64,000 nt of DNA, taken from assembly GCF_018780075.1 (NCBI RefSeq), contig NZ_JADMKB010000032.1, positions 1 through 64,000 on the forward strand. The letters run 5' to 3'. How positions within the stretch are numbered: the first letter of the stretch is position 1; every line of letters starts with the position of its first letter. The DNA comes from Hydrogenophaga sp. Its GTDB lineage: Bacteria; Pseudomonadota; Gammaproteobacteria; Burkholderiales; Burkholderiaceae_C. The notes under the pieces were generated by a model that was given only the letters and a program-made list of their open reading frames with translations, did not search any database and was not told where the DNA came from. The position numbers and the translations under genes are program-made. Below are positions 25,381 to 37,700 of the stretch, one piece after another.

Positions 25381-27042
25381 TCAGAGGCCACAGCGTTGCA
25401 GGGCCTCGGGGCCTTTCAGCTCGACGTACCGGGCGTGGGCCTCGGGGTACAGGGTGGCAAAGCGTTGGGCGAGCGCCTGTGCCTCGGCGAGCCGCCCGGC
25501 TTCACACAGGGCGGCCAGCCGCACCCACAGCAGCAGGGTGTTGGGCCCCGAGCTGAGCAGCCGCTCGGTGGCGGCCAGCGTCTGCGGCACGCGCTCGGGC
25601 GTCATCGGGATCCGCTCCAGCAGGGCGCGGTCGGCGTAGTGGCGGAACAACATGGTGTCCTGCACGCTCAGGGCCAGCGCGGGATCGGGCAGCGACCGGC
25701 CCTGCCGGTCAAAGGCGGCGCTGACGCGGCCGTAGTCCACCAGGACCAGCACCGTGGCCAGCGCCAGGGCCGATGAGAGTGCGACTGCTGCCGCCGCCGT
25801 CGCAGGCCGGTGGTGGTCAGCCCGGTCGGGCCGGCTGGCCATGAGCAGGCCCAGCACAAAGGCCGTGGGGATGATGAAGGGCATGTACCACAGCGGGTAC
25901 TCGGTCAGGCTGTGCAGGCCCACCGCCACCAGCACCAGCCAGGCCCAGCGCAGGGTGGTGAGCTGGTGGGGTTCCGGGTGGGCGCGCGCCAGCACCCAGG
26001 GCCGCAGGCGCCACAGCAGCCCCAGCACGGGCGCCAGCACCAGGGCACCGCCCAGCAGGCCGAACTCGGCCAGCACATGCAGCACCAGGTTGTGGGCGTT
26101 GAGCGCGTTCTCTTGCCCGAAGCGCACCGGCAGCTGCTCGAACCGGGCGCGGCCCAGTTCGCCCCAGCCCACCCCCCACAGCGGGTGTTTCAGGGCCAGT
26201 TGCCAGGTGTCGGCCCAGAGGGTGAGGCGCAGGCCCACGCCCTGCACGCCCCGCGTGGGCAGCGCCTGAATGTCGCCGCCCAGCAGCGGCACCAGGCCTT
26301 GCAGGGCCGTGTCCATGAGCCACAGCCAGAGCGGGCCCGCCACGAACACCGCCCATTCAAAGCGGCTCCAGCGCCGGGACCACAGCAGCAGGCAGATCGA
26401 CACCGCCATCACCTCCAGGGCACCCGTGCGTGACCCGGACAACACCACGCCCGAGTAGGCGAACAGGGCCAGCACCGCCGTGACCGGGGTGGCATCGAGA
26501 CCGCGCCGGTGCCGCCACCAGACGCTCAGCAGGCCGAGCACCGCAAAGGTGCCCAGGTGGTTCGGCTGGCGAAAGTTGCCAAAGGGGCGTGCGCTGGGGT
26601 TCAGGTTGACCAGCGGGTACAGGGTGCGCTCGATGTCGAAGAACTGCAGCCAGGCCGCCGCGACGTTGAAGACCATCGCGAGCACCGTCGCCGTGACCAG
26701 GGCTTCTGTGATGCGGGGTTGCACGCTGGCCTTGCGGCCCAGGCCCAGAAGAACGGCGGTGGCAACGGCCGCCGCGAGCAGCGCGACCTTGGACAGCCAT
26801 TCGGTCGCCGGCCCCAGCCACGCCAGCGCCACCACCATGGCCAGCCAGGCCAGTGGCGCCCGCGGCACCGCTGGGCGCAACACCAGGCCCGCGAGGGCCA
26901 CCACCAGCAGGCCCACCGTGAAGGGCGTCACGTTGACCGAGGGCCCCAGGGTCTTGGGCCAGCAGAACACGATCAGCAGGGGCAGGGTCCAGGCCCAGGT
27001 GACGGGCGAGAGCGTGCGTGAAGGCGGGTTGGAGCGATCCAT
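25381..27042 (-). CDS. PglL-like O-oligosaccharyltransferase (Wzy/O-antigen ligase superfamily)
   Basis: The ATG at 27042 (MDRSNPPSRTL) is chosen over a GTG 27 bases upstream. The roughly 550-residue protein has about a dozen membrane helices and the ligase signatures of PglL/PilO-type enzymes: FGNFRQPNHLGTFAVLGLL, SGSRTGALE, a large periplasmic loop ending NAHNLVLHVLAEFGLLGG, and SLTEYPLWYMPF. A soluble C-terminal region (Wzy_C_2-like, ending EALQRCGL) is present. These enzymes transfer lipid-linked glycans to Ser or Thr of pilins and other exported proteins. The gene lies 147 bp upstream of the major prepilin on the same strand, which strongly suggests pilin, or possibly adhesin, glycosylation. 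Confidence 0.85.
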   Translation of the reverse strand: MDRSNPPSRTLSPVTWAWTLPLLIVFCWPKTLGPSVNVTPFTVGLLVVALAGLVLRPAVPRAPLAWLAMVVALAWLGPATEWLSKVALLAAAVATAVLLGLGRKASVQPRITEALVTATVLAMVFNVAAAWLQFFDIERTLYPLVNLNPSARPFGNFRQPNHLGTFAVLGLLSVWWRHRRGLDATPVTAVLALFAYSGVVLSGSRTGALEVMAVSICLLLWSRRWSRFEWAVFVAGPLWLWLMDTALQGLVPLLGGDIQALPTRGVQGVGLRLTLWADTWQLALKHPLWGVGWGELGRARFEQLPVRFGQENALNAHNLVLHVLAEFGLLGGALVLAPVLGLLWRLRPWVLARAHPEPHQLTTLRWAWLVLVAVGLHSLTEYPLWYMPFIIPTAFVLGLLMASRPDRADHHRPATAAAAVALSSALALATVLVLVDYGRVSAAFDRQGRSLPDPALALSVQDTMLFRHYADRALLERIPMTPERVPQTLAATERLLSSGPNTLLLWVRLAALCEAGRLAEAQALAQRFATLYPEAHARYVELKGPEALQRCGL

Positions 27043-27212
27043 GGCGGGAGGGGGGGCAATGGGCGCCACGGGTGCGGGCCGGGTCGGCGGGCTTCGGTAC
27101 CGTTGGCCGAGAGGCCGCGGTTTTTTTAACTGGGTTATGCAATATTATGCTTTAAAGTATCAATAATATAAAAAAACATAAAAACGTTACTACGTGTAGA
27201 AAGTCACCAAAA
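27043..27212. promoter_or_regulatory. divergent promoter region between PglL-like and adhesin operons
   Basis: The 170 bp are strongly AT-rich from about 27120 to 27200. Two TTATGC direct repeats (27135-27140 and 27145-27150) are spaced exactly 10 bp apart, the helical spacing favoured by OmpR-type regulators. A CATAAAAACGTTA motif lies at 27177-27189, in the orientation of the PglL-like gene. The region must serve both the PglL-like gene and the four-gene adhesin operon. Confidence 0.45.
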
Positions 27213-27812
27213 GTGAACTTGTTTCTCGATTTTGCTGCGCCAGTGACCCGTCTGGCCGGACCGTTGGCGCGTGGGCTCGCGTCGGGCGCGTGGTGGGTGC
27301 TGGCGTTCGGCGCGGCAGAGGTGCAAGGCGCCACGATGTACCTGTGCCCCGGCAACCTGTTCACCAACGAGCTCGATGCCACCCGCGCACGCGCGCAATC
27401 CTGCCGGGCCGTGCAGGCCGATGGCCTGTCGCAGGCCGTGCTGACGCCGGTCTTGAAACCGGCGCTGCCGCCCCAGCCCGAGCCCGGGTCGAGGGCCCAG
27501 GCGCTGGCGCCCGCCCAGCCCCGGCTGCGCCCGCCCGCCTCCAGGGTGGCGCTGTCACGGGAGCGGTACCGGGCCGGTGGCGAACGCCCGGCCGCACCGG
27601 CACGGGCCACAGCGAGCCAGGTGGACACGGGCTTGCAGCGCGAGCGCGACCGCGACGCGGTGGCCATCCTGCAGACCGAACTGGCCCGCACCCTGGCCGC
27701 GCAGCAGGCGCTTGCCCGCGCCGGCGACACCGCCGCGGCAGGGCCCGAACTGAAGCGTTTGCGTGCCGACGAGCTGGCGCTGCGGCGCGAGCTGGACCGA
27801 CACCAGCGCTGA
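27213..27812 (+). CDS. exported protein with Cys motif and C-terminal coiled coil
   Basis: The 199-residue product begins at a GTG and has a hydrophobic N-terminal segment (SGAWWVLAFGAAEVQGA) that may be a signal peptide. Next comes MYLCPGNLFTNELDA with a second Cys shortly after (AQSCRAV). The pattern CPGNxxTN followed by a Cys is seen in small exported DUF4124-like proteins of betaproteobacteria. A Pro/Ala-rich linker leads to a charged coiled coil (LQRERDRDAVAILQTELART and ELKRLRADELALRRELDR), also typical of that group. It is the first gene of the adhesin operon, 37 bp before the SapC gene. Function is unknown; a periplasmic helper of adhesin export is possible. Confidence 0.65.
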   Translation: MNLFLDFAAPVTRLAGPLARGLASGAWWVLAFGAAEVQGATMYLCPGNLFTNELDATRARAQSCRAVQADGLSQAVLTPVLKPALPPQPEPGSRAQALAPAQPRLRPPASRVALSRERYRAGGERPAAPARATASQVDTGLQRERDRDAVAILQTELARTLAAQQALARAGDTAAAGPELKRLRADELALRRELDRHQR

Positions 27813-27849
27813 CCCCTGTTTTTTTGATTGGCCAACCCGAGACCCCTCC

Positions 27850-28650
27850 ATGTCCTCCAAACCGTCCTCCGAAACCGCATCCCCCAACACGGGCCTGGCG
27901 GTGTTGCACCGTGAAACCCACCGCCACCTCCGGCTCAACCGCCGCAAGCCGGACTACCGCTTCGCCCGCAGCGCGGTCACGGTGGCCCTGAGCGCCACGG
28001 AAGCGCCCGCCGCCTGCATGGAATACCCCTGCGTGATGGCCCGCCAGCCCGACGGCGGCTGGGCCTTGCTCGCGGTGACCGGTCTGCAGAGCGGTCACAA
28101 CCTGTATGTGGCGGACGACGGCGCCTGGCTGGGCAGCCACCTGCCCGCGACGCTGGCGACCTGGCCTTTCCGCCTGGTGCGTGAGGCGGGCGATCCGGGC
28201 CGCTTCCTGGTGGCGGTGCAACCCACCGAGCTGAGCGAAGCGGCGGGTGATCCGTTGTTCGATGCGACCGGCGCCGAAGCCCCCTGGTTGCTGGAGCGGC
28301 TGCGCCAGCTGGTGGACACCGACGCGGCGCTGAAAGAGACCTCCCGGCAGATCGCCGCGCTGGATGCCGCTGGCGTGTTGAGCGAGCGCAGCCTGCAGGC
28401 GGTGCTGGCCGACGGGCGCGACGTGGAACTCAACGGCTTCCTGGTGGTGGACGAGGCGAAGCTGATGGCCTTGCCCGAGAAAACGGTGCACGAGCTGCAC
28501 ACCCAGGGCATCTTGCCGCTGGCTTACCTGCACCTGCTCTCGCTGCGGCGCTTCCGCCCGCTGGTGCAGCGGGCCGGGCAGGGCGTGAACGCGCACACCG
28601 GTGCGGGCTCGGACGCATCCGCACCCGCCGACGCGACCCTGGCCGCCTGA
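27850..28650 (+). CDS. SapC-family protein
   Basis: The ATG at 27850 is used; the frame is open upstream but would overlap the preceding gene. The 266-residue protein matches the SapC family (named after a Campylobacter fetus S-layer locus gene): MEYPCVMARQPDGGWALLAV, GLQSGHNLYVADDGAWLGSH, TWPFRLVREAG, then a C-terminal block with NGFLVVDEAKLMALPEKTV and LPLAYLHLLSLRRFRPLV. It has no signal peptide or membrane helix and is probably cytoplasmic. The molecular role of SapC proteins is not established. Here it lies 64 bp upstream of a giant secreted adhesin, which fits a link to large surface-protein secretion or display. Confidence 0.85.
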   Translation: MSSKPSSETASPNTGLAVLHRETHRHLRLNRRKPDYRFARSAVTVALSATEAPAACMEYPCVMARQPDGGWALLAVTGLQSGHNLYVADDGAWLGSHLPATLATWPFRLVREAGDPGRFLVAVQPTELSEAAGDPLFDATGAEAPWLLERLRQLVDTDAALKETSRQIAALDAAGVLSERSLQAVLADGRDVELNGFLVVDEAKLMALPEKTVHELHTQGILPLAYLHLLSLRRFRPLVQRAGQGVNAHTGAGSDASAPADATLAA

Positions 28651-28714
28651 CCGGCACTGGGCCGGTGCCTGACCGGTTCATGGCTCTTTTTCCTGCATTT
28701 CCTGGACCGACCCG

Positions 28715-31700
28715 ATGACACCGCTGCACGCCCCTTCGAAGCTTCACGCCCCCAAGCCCTCGCGTGATTCGCGTCAGCGTCTGTCGGTGCGGGTCGGCCC
28801 TCTGCCGCTGGCCGCGGCCTTGGCGCTGGGAGCGCAGTGGCCCTGGGCGACGGCACAGACGGTGATCAAGCCGCTGGACGGCCCGGCGGCGACGCAGACC
28901 GTCGTGTCGAGCCCGCAGCCGGGGGTGCACTCGGTGACCACGGCGACCCTGCGCGACGGCAACGCCTTCAACCACCTGTCCCAGCTGCAGGTGGGCAGTG
29001 GCGACACGGTGGGCATGGTGGTGCCACAGGGGGCGAACTGGCTGGTCAACGTGGTGCGCGACGGGCGCATCCAGGTCGATGGCCGTCTGCAGGGGCGGCT
29101 GGCATCGGGTGCGGTGGGCGGCAACCTGCTGTTCATCGACAGCCACGGGTTTGCCGTGGGAGCGGGTGGGCGGGTGGACGCGGGGCGACTGGTGTTCGCG
29201 GCACCGTCCACCACCTTTGTGGACGGTCTGCTGGGCGAGGGGGCCGGCCTGTCGGCGGGCAGCGTGTCGGGCGTGTTGCGCGGCAACTTCGACCGCTCCG
29301 CGACCGGCGCGGTGCGCATCGATGGCCAGGTCGCTGCCGAGCACAGCGTGCAGATCATGGCGGGCGCGGCCGTGGTGGTGAACGGGCAGATCTCGGTGGA
29401 CGGGCGCAGCGGTGGGCCGGCGGTGAACGTGGGGCAAGTGCGCACGCTGACCCCGCTGGTGGACAACAACGGGGTGATCGACATCACCACCCCGGGCGAC
29501 ATCCTGCTCAATGGCAAGCTGCTGGCCGACGGTTCCCACTGGGCGAGCGCGGGTGCGGTGCGCGTGGTGGCGGGCGGTGACGCCCAGCTCGGCTCTGGGG
29601 CCCTGCTGTCGGCCTCGGCGGCCTCGGGCTCCAACCAGGGCGGTGGCTCGGTGACACTCTTTGCCCACGGCAACGCCACCCACGCACCCGGCGCCAGCCT
29701 GGTGGCGCGTGGTGATGGCAGCGGTGCGGGCGGGTTCGTGGAGTTTTCGGCGGCCAAGAAGGTGACGCTGGACGGCCTGGTGCTGGATGCCGGCACGGAC
29801 ACCGGCGCCGCCGGGCAGGCCTATGTGGACCCGGAGGAGGTGGACGTTGTCTCCGATCTCGTGGTCTCCAACGGCACCGATCACACGATCGAGGCCAATG
29901 TCTCGGTGACCGTGGCCGAAGGGGTGACGATCAGCACCCGCCAGGTCGGGGCGGACATCAACGCCTCTGGCGAAAAGATCTCCACGGGCCACAGCGGCAA
30001 CCTTGTCATCAAGGCCCCATCGATCACCGTGGGCGCGGGCGCCGTGCTCGACGCCAGCGCTGTCAACGCGGCGGGGACCACCTGGCGGGCGGGCGACATC
30101 AGCCTGCTGGCTCAGAAAAGCAGCACGGGGGAGACCCTGGTCAGCCTGTCCAACGCCAATGCCACCATCGATGTGGCGGGCACGGTCAAGGGCAAGAACA
30201 TCACGATGGAGGCCTCGGTCGAGTCCTCGGCGTCTTTTGGCGGCCTCACCGGCAGCATCCAGCAAGCGGCTGTTGACCTGGCCCTGGAGAGCCTGGATGC
30301 GCCTTTGGCCCTGAGCCTGGCCTATGTGGAGGCCAAGGGCGATGCGACGGTGAAGATCCGCTCCACCGCGGTGTTGAGCGCCACGGAGAACATCCGCCTC
30401 ACCGCCTTGGCCGACCGCTCAACCAGCGTCGAGGTGCAGACAGCGGGCAGTGCCCAGGCGAACCTGAGCGCGGGTTTTTCCCAGGTCGAAGGCACCACGA
30501 AGGTGGAAGTCCAGTCGGGCGCCAAGCTGACGGCCGGTCAGAACATCGAGCTGGTGGCGGCTTCCAAGACCGGCGTGGGCATGAGCGCGGCCGCATCGGG
30601 CTTGACCGACGACACCACCGGCGAGGCCAACGTGGCTTCGGTGGTGTTCGCTGGCTCTCGCTCGGACATCCGCACGGCCGTGTCGGTCGGGGCTGGCGCC
30701 TTGCTCACCAGCGGCGCGGACACCCGGCTGCAGGCCTTCCATGCGTCGCAGTTCGAGACCAGTGCCGAAGTGACGGTGTACGGCGGCGGCACGGCGGGTG
30801 TGGTGGGCGCCCTGTCGCTGCAGTCGTCCCAGACCACGGCGGACATGGACGGGAACATCGATGCCGGTGGTCACGTGTCCGTGATGGCGATGAACGCGTC
30901 CAGCAAGAACACGATCTCGGCCACTTCAGCCAACGCTTCGGAGGAAGAAGAAGAGAGCGCGCTCGCCGGGCTGCCCGAGTCGCTGGAGTACTCGCAGGAC
31001 CAGGCGGGTGAAGATGCCAAGGCCGCCCTGATGGACGGCTTCATGAGCATGGCTGAAGGGTTTTCGGACACCTCCGAAGAGGCCTCGGGCGGTGCGCCCG
31101 CCGAGAGCAAGCCGCCGGCCTTGCGCCTGGCAGGCGCCATGACGTGGTCGGAATCCGACCACGTCACCCGTGCCCGCATTGGCGCGGGGGCCCTGGTCAA
31201 CGCCGGGGGCGATGCGGTGGTCGATGCGCAGACGCTGGTGGGTCAGTTGCAGAGCGTGGCAGCGTCCGAGGCCACTTCAGAGACCGAAGGCAAAGACGGT
31301 TCCAAATATGGTCTCGCCGTGGCGTTCAACTACGCCGATCACCGCACCACCACGCGGGCCGATGTTGGCGTGGGCGCCGAGATCAACGCGGGGCATGTGG
31401 CGGTGAACGCGTCGAGCGACGTTCCGCAGTTCTACACCGCGATGTTGCCGGTGGATCCGTTGAACCCGGAAGCACCTCCCGTCGAATGGGGCACTTTCAG
31501 CGCGGCCTACGAGACCTACATGGGTGGCCCCGATGTGTTGTTCGAAGGTTTCAACACCCGGGTGGGAGCGACCTCGGCCGCCACCGGCCTGGCGGCTGCC
31601 GGGGCGGTGAGCCTGTCGTTCATGAAAAACGACACCCGCGCCTGGGTCGATACCGACGCGAAGATCACCACCACCGTGAACGACGGCCTCGCCTGGGGTT

Positions 31701-34700
31701 ACGACGTCCAGGAAGTGGGCTTCGAGTCCGATCTGGTGCCCATGCTCATCTCGGGCGACCCGTACACGCTCGACAAGGACTTGAGCGTGCTGGGTGACTT
31801 CGTCACCGAGAGCCGCGATGCGCCTGAGGGGCCGGATCTGGAACAGATCCAGTTCACGCGCAGCTTCGATGGCGCCGTGGTGGTGCGTGCAGAAAACCAC
31901 GTGCAGACCCTGCACTACGCGGGTGGTACTGGGCCGGAGGCGGGGGCCGGGGGCACCGCCGTCGGCGGAACCTTCTCCATGGTCAGCCGCGACAACACGG
32001 CCATCGCCGGCATCGCTGACAGGGCAGAGATCAACACCCACCGGCTGGACGTGAACGCCGAGACCCAGGACTGGGTGCTGTCCATTTCGCCCACATCGGG
32101 CAGCGGTGCCGGCATTGCCGCCAACGGCATCGCCTCTTACAACAAGCTCAGCGAGACCACGCACGCGGCCATCAGCCGCGAGGCGAAAGTGACGGCGTCC
32201 ACGGTGAATGTGGATGCCCAACTCTCGCTGGGTGTGGTCGCCATCACTGGCGCCATCACCCAGAGCGAAAACTCGGGTGTGGGCATTGGCGTCGCGCTCA
32301 ACGACATGACCGGTGACACGCAGGCCTACGTCGGCGACAACGACACCGGCGGCGGTGGCGGCGATACCGTGGAGGGCACGGTGGGCTACGTGCGCACCGG
32401 TCAGCTGGGCGTGAAGGCGCGCACCGACGGCATGATCGTGGCCGTGGGTGTGGCCGGTGCTGCGTCGGGCAAAGAGCCGCCGCCGGAGGATCCGGCACCA
32501 GCACCGGCACCAGCACCGGCACCGGCACCAGCACCGGCACCAGCACCAGCACCGGCACCAGCACCAGCACCAGCACCAGCACCGGCACCGGCACCGGCAC
32601 CAGCACCAGCACCAGCACCAGCATCGGCACCGGCACCCGAGGTCAAGAGCACGGCCGACAACCTGGCCGATGGCGTGGCCGCTGACGCGGCCGACGAACA
32701 AGCCCAGCTCGATGGCAACGACGCCACGATGGCCCCGCTGGAAGAGGCCAGCGCACCGGCCAAAGGGGAGGGTGAAAACGCCCCCCCCGAGGACGAACCC
32801 GCGGCCGACAAGCCGCCGAGCTTTTCCATCGCCGGGGCGGGTGCCATCGTCACCAATTTCAGCGATCTCGACACCGCGGCACAGATCGACGGGGCGGTGG
32901 TCGAGGGTGTGGGCACGGGCACCAGCCAGGTGGCCGTGCGCGCGCTGTCGGACCTGACGCAGGTCAGCGTGGCCGGTGGCGGGGCGCTGTCGCTGGCCAA
33001 AAACACCGCAACCGAATTCACGGCCGCCATCGCCGGGGCGGTCGCGATACAGAAGTCTGACGACGACACCACGGCCCGCATCGTCAACAGCACCATCCGC
33101 GATCTGGCCGACCAGTCCGACAGCCTGGTGCTGCAGGCGCTGAAGTCGGGCGAGCGCACGGCCGTGGCCACCGGCATTTCGGCCAACCTCTCCAAGGGCA
33201 GCACCACCAGCCTGTCGTTGGTGGGTTCGGCATCGGTCACCACCACCAGCGACGACACCGTGGCCGAGATGGTCAACAGCGGCGTCTCGGGCAATGTGGC
33301 CTCGCCCACCGCGCTGGGCGTCCAGGTGGTGGCCTACGACCGCAGCCGCATCGGCGCGGGAGGTGGCGCTCTGTCGGTGAGCACGGGCAAGGGCTCGGCC
33401 GGCGTGGGTGCGGCCATTTCCGTGGTCAACGCCAAGGGCAGCACGCAAGCCAGGGTGTCGGGCGGCGCCATCACGCAGGCGCACGACCTGGCCGTGCTGG
33501 GCTTGTCGTCACAAAAAGTGGTGGGTGTGGGCGCGGTGGCGGGTGTGCAAACCAGCAGCGACGCCACCTCCCTGGGTCAGTTGATGGGCTCTTTCGTCTA
33601 CAACCACATCGACACCCAGCTGAGCGCGGGGGTGACCGACGGCGCCTTGGTGAACCTCACGGGCGACTTGGCGGTGCAAGCGGGCGGCGCCCCGACGTCG
33701 GCGTCCCTGGATGCCTTGTTGGGCGCGGTGCGTGCCTCCGAGGTGACCGACTACGAGATGACCTCAACCAGCAACGGTTACACGGCCGATCTGAAGAACT
33801 CGGTGGGCGGCGAGAGCATCGTGGGCGTGGCCGGTACCCTGGGCTTGACCATGGGCAGCAACTCGGCCAGTCTGGGTCTGTCGTACGTCCACAACGACAT
33901 CCAGACCAGCTACGACGCCGAGCTCAACGGCAGCATCACCACCGAAGGTGATGTGAGCGTGCAGGCGCTCAGCAGCGCTGACATCGTGGGTGTGTCGGTG
34001 GGTCTGGGGGCGACCAAAGGCAAGTTCTCGGGCATGGGGTCTGCCAGTGTCAGCCTGATCGGGCAGCGCACGCGCGCCCTGGTCACCGGTGGCTCGGTGA
34101 CCGCGTCCGGACTCGAGGTGAGCTCGGAGACCCGGGGCAACCAGTTCGGCCTGGCGGGCAACCTCAGCATTGCCGTGGGTGGCGGCAGCGGAAACGCCGC
34201 CGGGGCAGCGGTTTCTTACACCTTGTCGGCTGGGCGCGACTACGAGGCCAACGGCGACACCGACAGCACACGCGCCGCAGGCAACGAAGCCTCCATCAGC
34301 AACGCCGATATCGATGTGGGCACCGGTGACGTGCGCGTTTCGGCCAGCCACACCAGCGACACCCAGTCGGTGGCGGCTTCGGGTGCGGCCGCCGACGGCA
34401 GCGTGGGATTTGCCGGCACCGTGTCCTTCACAGACGTTGGCGGCGTCACACAGGCGCTGGTTCACAACGCCGACCTCACGGCAGGTACGGTCAGCGTGAC
34501 AGCGGGTGAAGCCGCTGATGGCCGCACGGCCAGCAGCCTCTCGGTTGCGGGTGGGCTGGCCCTGTCCAAGGGCTACGCCGGTGCGCTGGCGGTGGCCTGG
34601 AACACCATGAGCGGCGTGCGCAGTGCCAAGATCACGGACAGCGATCTGGTAGTGAACAACGCCGTGACCGTCGAGTCGGCAGCGCAGGGGTCCATCGAAA

Positions 34701-37700
34701 CCCTGGCGGTGGCTGTTTCTGCCGGCAAGGACGGCGCGGGTTCTGGCTCCATCGCCAGCAACTTCATGATTTCAGACACCGCCGCCGAGTTTTCGGGCGG
34801 CAGTCTGTCGGGTAACGCCACCAGCCTGACCGTTCGATCGACGGGGTCGTCGTCCATCGATTCGCTCGCCGGTGCCGTGTCGGCTGGAGGCACCGGTGCA
34901 GTGGGTGGCGCGCTGGCCGTCAACTCGGTCGGCGAAGGCTCGGACAATTTCCGTGTTCGCACCCGGCTGGCCAACACCACGCTGGCGGCCCCCGTGGCCG
35001 TCACGGTGGAATCGAACCTTGCCGGTTCGATTGACTCGATGGCCGCCGCTGGCAGCGGTGCGGGCACGGCCGCCATCAACGGCAGCGTGACCGTCAACAC
35101 CATCGAAGCCGATGTGCTGACCGAGGTGTCGGGCGTGACCCAGAGCGCCAATGGCGGGGCCTTCAAAGTCAGCGCCAACAACGACGCGGACATTGCGTCG
35201 CTGGCGGGCACCATCAGTGGTGCCGGCACGGCGGCCGTGGGTGCGGCGGTATCGGTCAACACCATCGGAGGTCAGGTGACGGCGCGCGTGGCCGACAGCA
35301 CCTTGCGCGCCACCGGCGCGGTTGAGGTGGACGCCTCGTCCTCGGGCACGATCAAGTCGGTGGCCGCGGGTGTCTCCGGCGGTGGGACGGCGGCCGTGGC
35401 GGGCTCCAACACCACCAACGCGATCACCTCCACGGTGCTGGCGCAGATGGACACGGTGACGCAAGCAGCGTCCTCGTCCTCGCTGCGTGTGCAGGCGCTG
35501 GACAGCTCGACCATCCAGTCCTTTGCGGGCACGGTGGCCGGCGGCGGCACAGCCGCGGGCGGCGCGGCTTTCGCGCTGAACTTCCTGGGACGCACGGCGC
35601 TGGACGCCGACAGCAGCAAGCTGGTGAAGGCCGAGGTGCTCAACAGCGCGCTGAATTCAGGTGGCGCGGTGCAGGTGAAGGCCCTGTCCACCTCAACCAT
35701 CGAGTCCATGGGCATGGCCGTGGGCGGAAGTGGCAACGTGGCGGTGACGGGGTCGAACACCACCAACCTGCTGGAAGACGACATCGTGGCGACCTGGTCG
35801 GGCGGCTCGCTGACCGGTGGCGCCACCACCCTGACGGTGCAGGCCGACGATGCGGCCACGGTGCGCACGCTGGCCGGCAATTTTTCGGGCAGCGGTGCGG
35901 CCGCCGTGGGCGCGGCCCTTGCGGTCAATCAAATCGGCAGCCAGGTGAGCGCGAACCTCGCCAGCATGACGCTGGGCGCAGCGCCTGCCGTGGTGGTGGA
36001 CGCCGACTTGCGCGGTGAGATCGAGTCGGTGGCGGCTTCGGGTGCGGCCTCTGCGGGGGCCTCGGTCAACGGCAGCTTCACGACCAACGAAGTCAACGCC
36101 AGCGTGAAGGCGCAGGCGACGGGCTTGAACCAGACCGCCAACGGCGGTGCGTTCACGGTGAGCGCCGACAACGACGCGAATATTTTTTCGCTGGCGGGCA
36201 CGGTCAGCGGTGGTGGCACGGCCGCTGTGGGCGTGGCGGTGGCGGTCAACGAGATCGGCGGCGACGTGACCGCGCGCTTGGCCAGCAGCACCCTGCGCGC
36301 CACAGGCGCGGTGGGGGTCACTGCCACGTCCTCGGGCACCATCAAGTCGGTGGCTGCGGGTGTCTCCGGCGGGGGCACGGTGGCCCTGGCGGGTTCCAAC
36401 ACCACCAACGCGATCACCTCCACGGTGCTGGCGCAGATGGACACGGTGACGCAAGCAGCGTCCTCGTCCTCGCTGCGTGTGCAGGCGCTGGACAGCTCGA
36501 CCATCCAGTCCTTTGCGGGCACGGTGGCCGGCGGCGGCACAGCCGCGGGCGGCGCGGCTTTCGCGCTGAACTTCCTGGGACGCACGGCGCTGGACGCCGA
36601 CAGCAGCAAGCTGGTGAAGGCCGAGGTGCTCAACAGCGCGCTGAATTCAGGCGGCGCGGTGCAGGTGAAGGCCTTGTCCACCTCGACCATCGAGTCCATG
36701 GCCATGGCCGTGGGCGGTAGTGGCAACTTGGCGGTGACGGGCTCGAACACCACCAACTTGCTGGAAGACGACATCGTGGCTTCGTGGTCGGGCGGCTCGC
36801 TGAGCGGCGGTGCCACCACGTTCACGGTGCAGGCCGACGATGCGGCCACGGTGCGCACGCTGGCGGGCAATTTCTCGGGTGGCGCAACGGGTGCCTTTGG
36901 TGCAGCGATTGCGGTCAATGAGATCGGCAGCCAGGTGAGCGCCACGCTTGCCAGCATGACACTGAGTGCGGCGTCTGCGGTGGTGGTGGATGCCGACCTC
37001 CGCGGGCAGATCAAGTCGGTGGCCTCCTCGGGTGCGGCCGACGGTGTGGCTTCGGTCAACGGCAGCTTCACGACCAACGAAGTGAACGCCAGCGTGAAGG
37101 CGCAGGTGACGGGCTTGAACCAGACCGCCAACGGCGGCGCGTTCAAGGTGAGCGCTGACAACGACGCGGATATTTTCTCGCTGGCGGGCACGGTCAGCGG
37201 ATCGGGTGGTGCGGCTGTGGGCGCTGCGGTGGCGGTGAACGAGGTCGGCGGCGATGTGACCGCGCGCGTGGCCAGCAGCACGCTGCGCGCCACCGGCGCT
37301 GCGAACGTGCTGGCCACCAGTTCGGGCACCATCCAGTCGGTGGCGGCCGGTGTTTCCGGCGGCGGGACGGCGGCCCTGGCGGGCTCCAACACCACCAACG
37401 CGATCACCTCCACGGTGCTGGCGCAGATGGACACGGTGACGCAAGCAGCGTCCTCGTCCTCGCTGCGTGTGCAGGCGCTGGACAGCTCGACCATCCAGTC
37501 CTTTGCGGGCACGGTGGCCGGCGGCGGCACAGCCGCGGGCGGCGCGGCTTTCGCGCTGAACTTCCTGGGACGCACGGCGCTGGACGCCGACAGCAGCAAG
37601 CTGGTGAAGGCCGAGGTGCTCAACAGCGCGCTGAATTCAGGCGGCGCGGTGCAGGTGAAGGCCTTGTCCACCTCGACCATCGAGTCCATGGCCATGGCCG

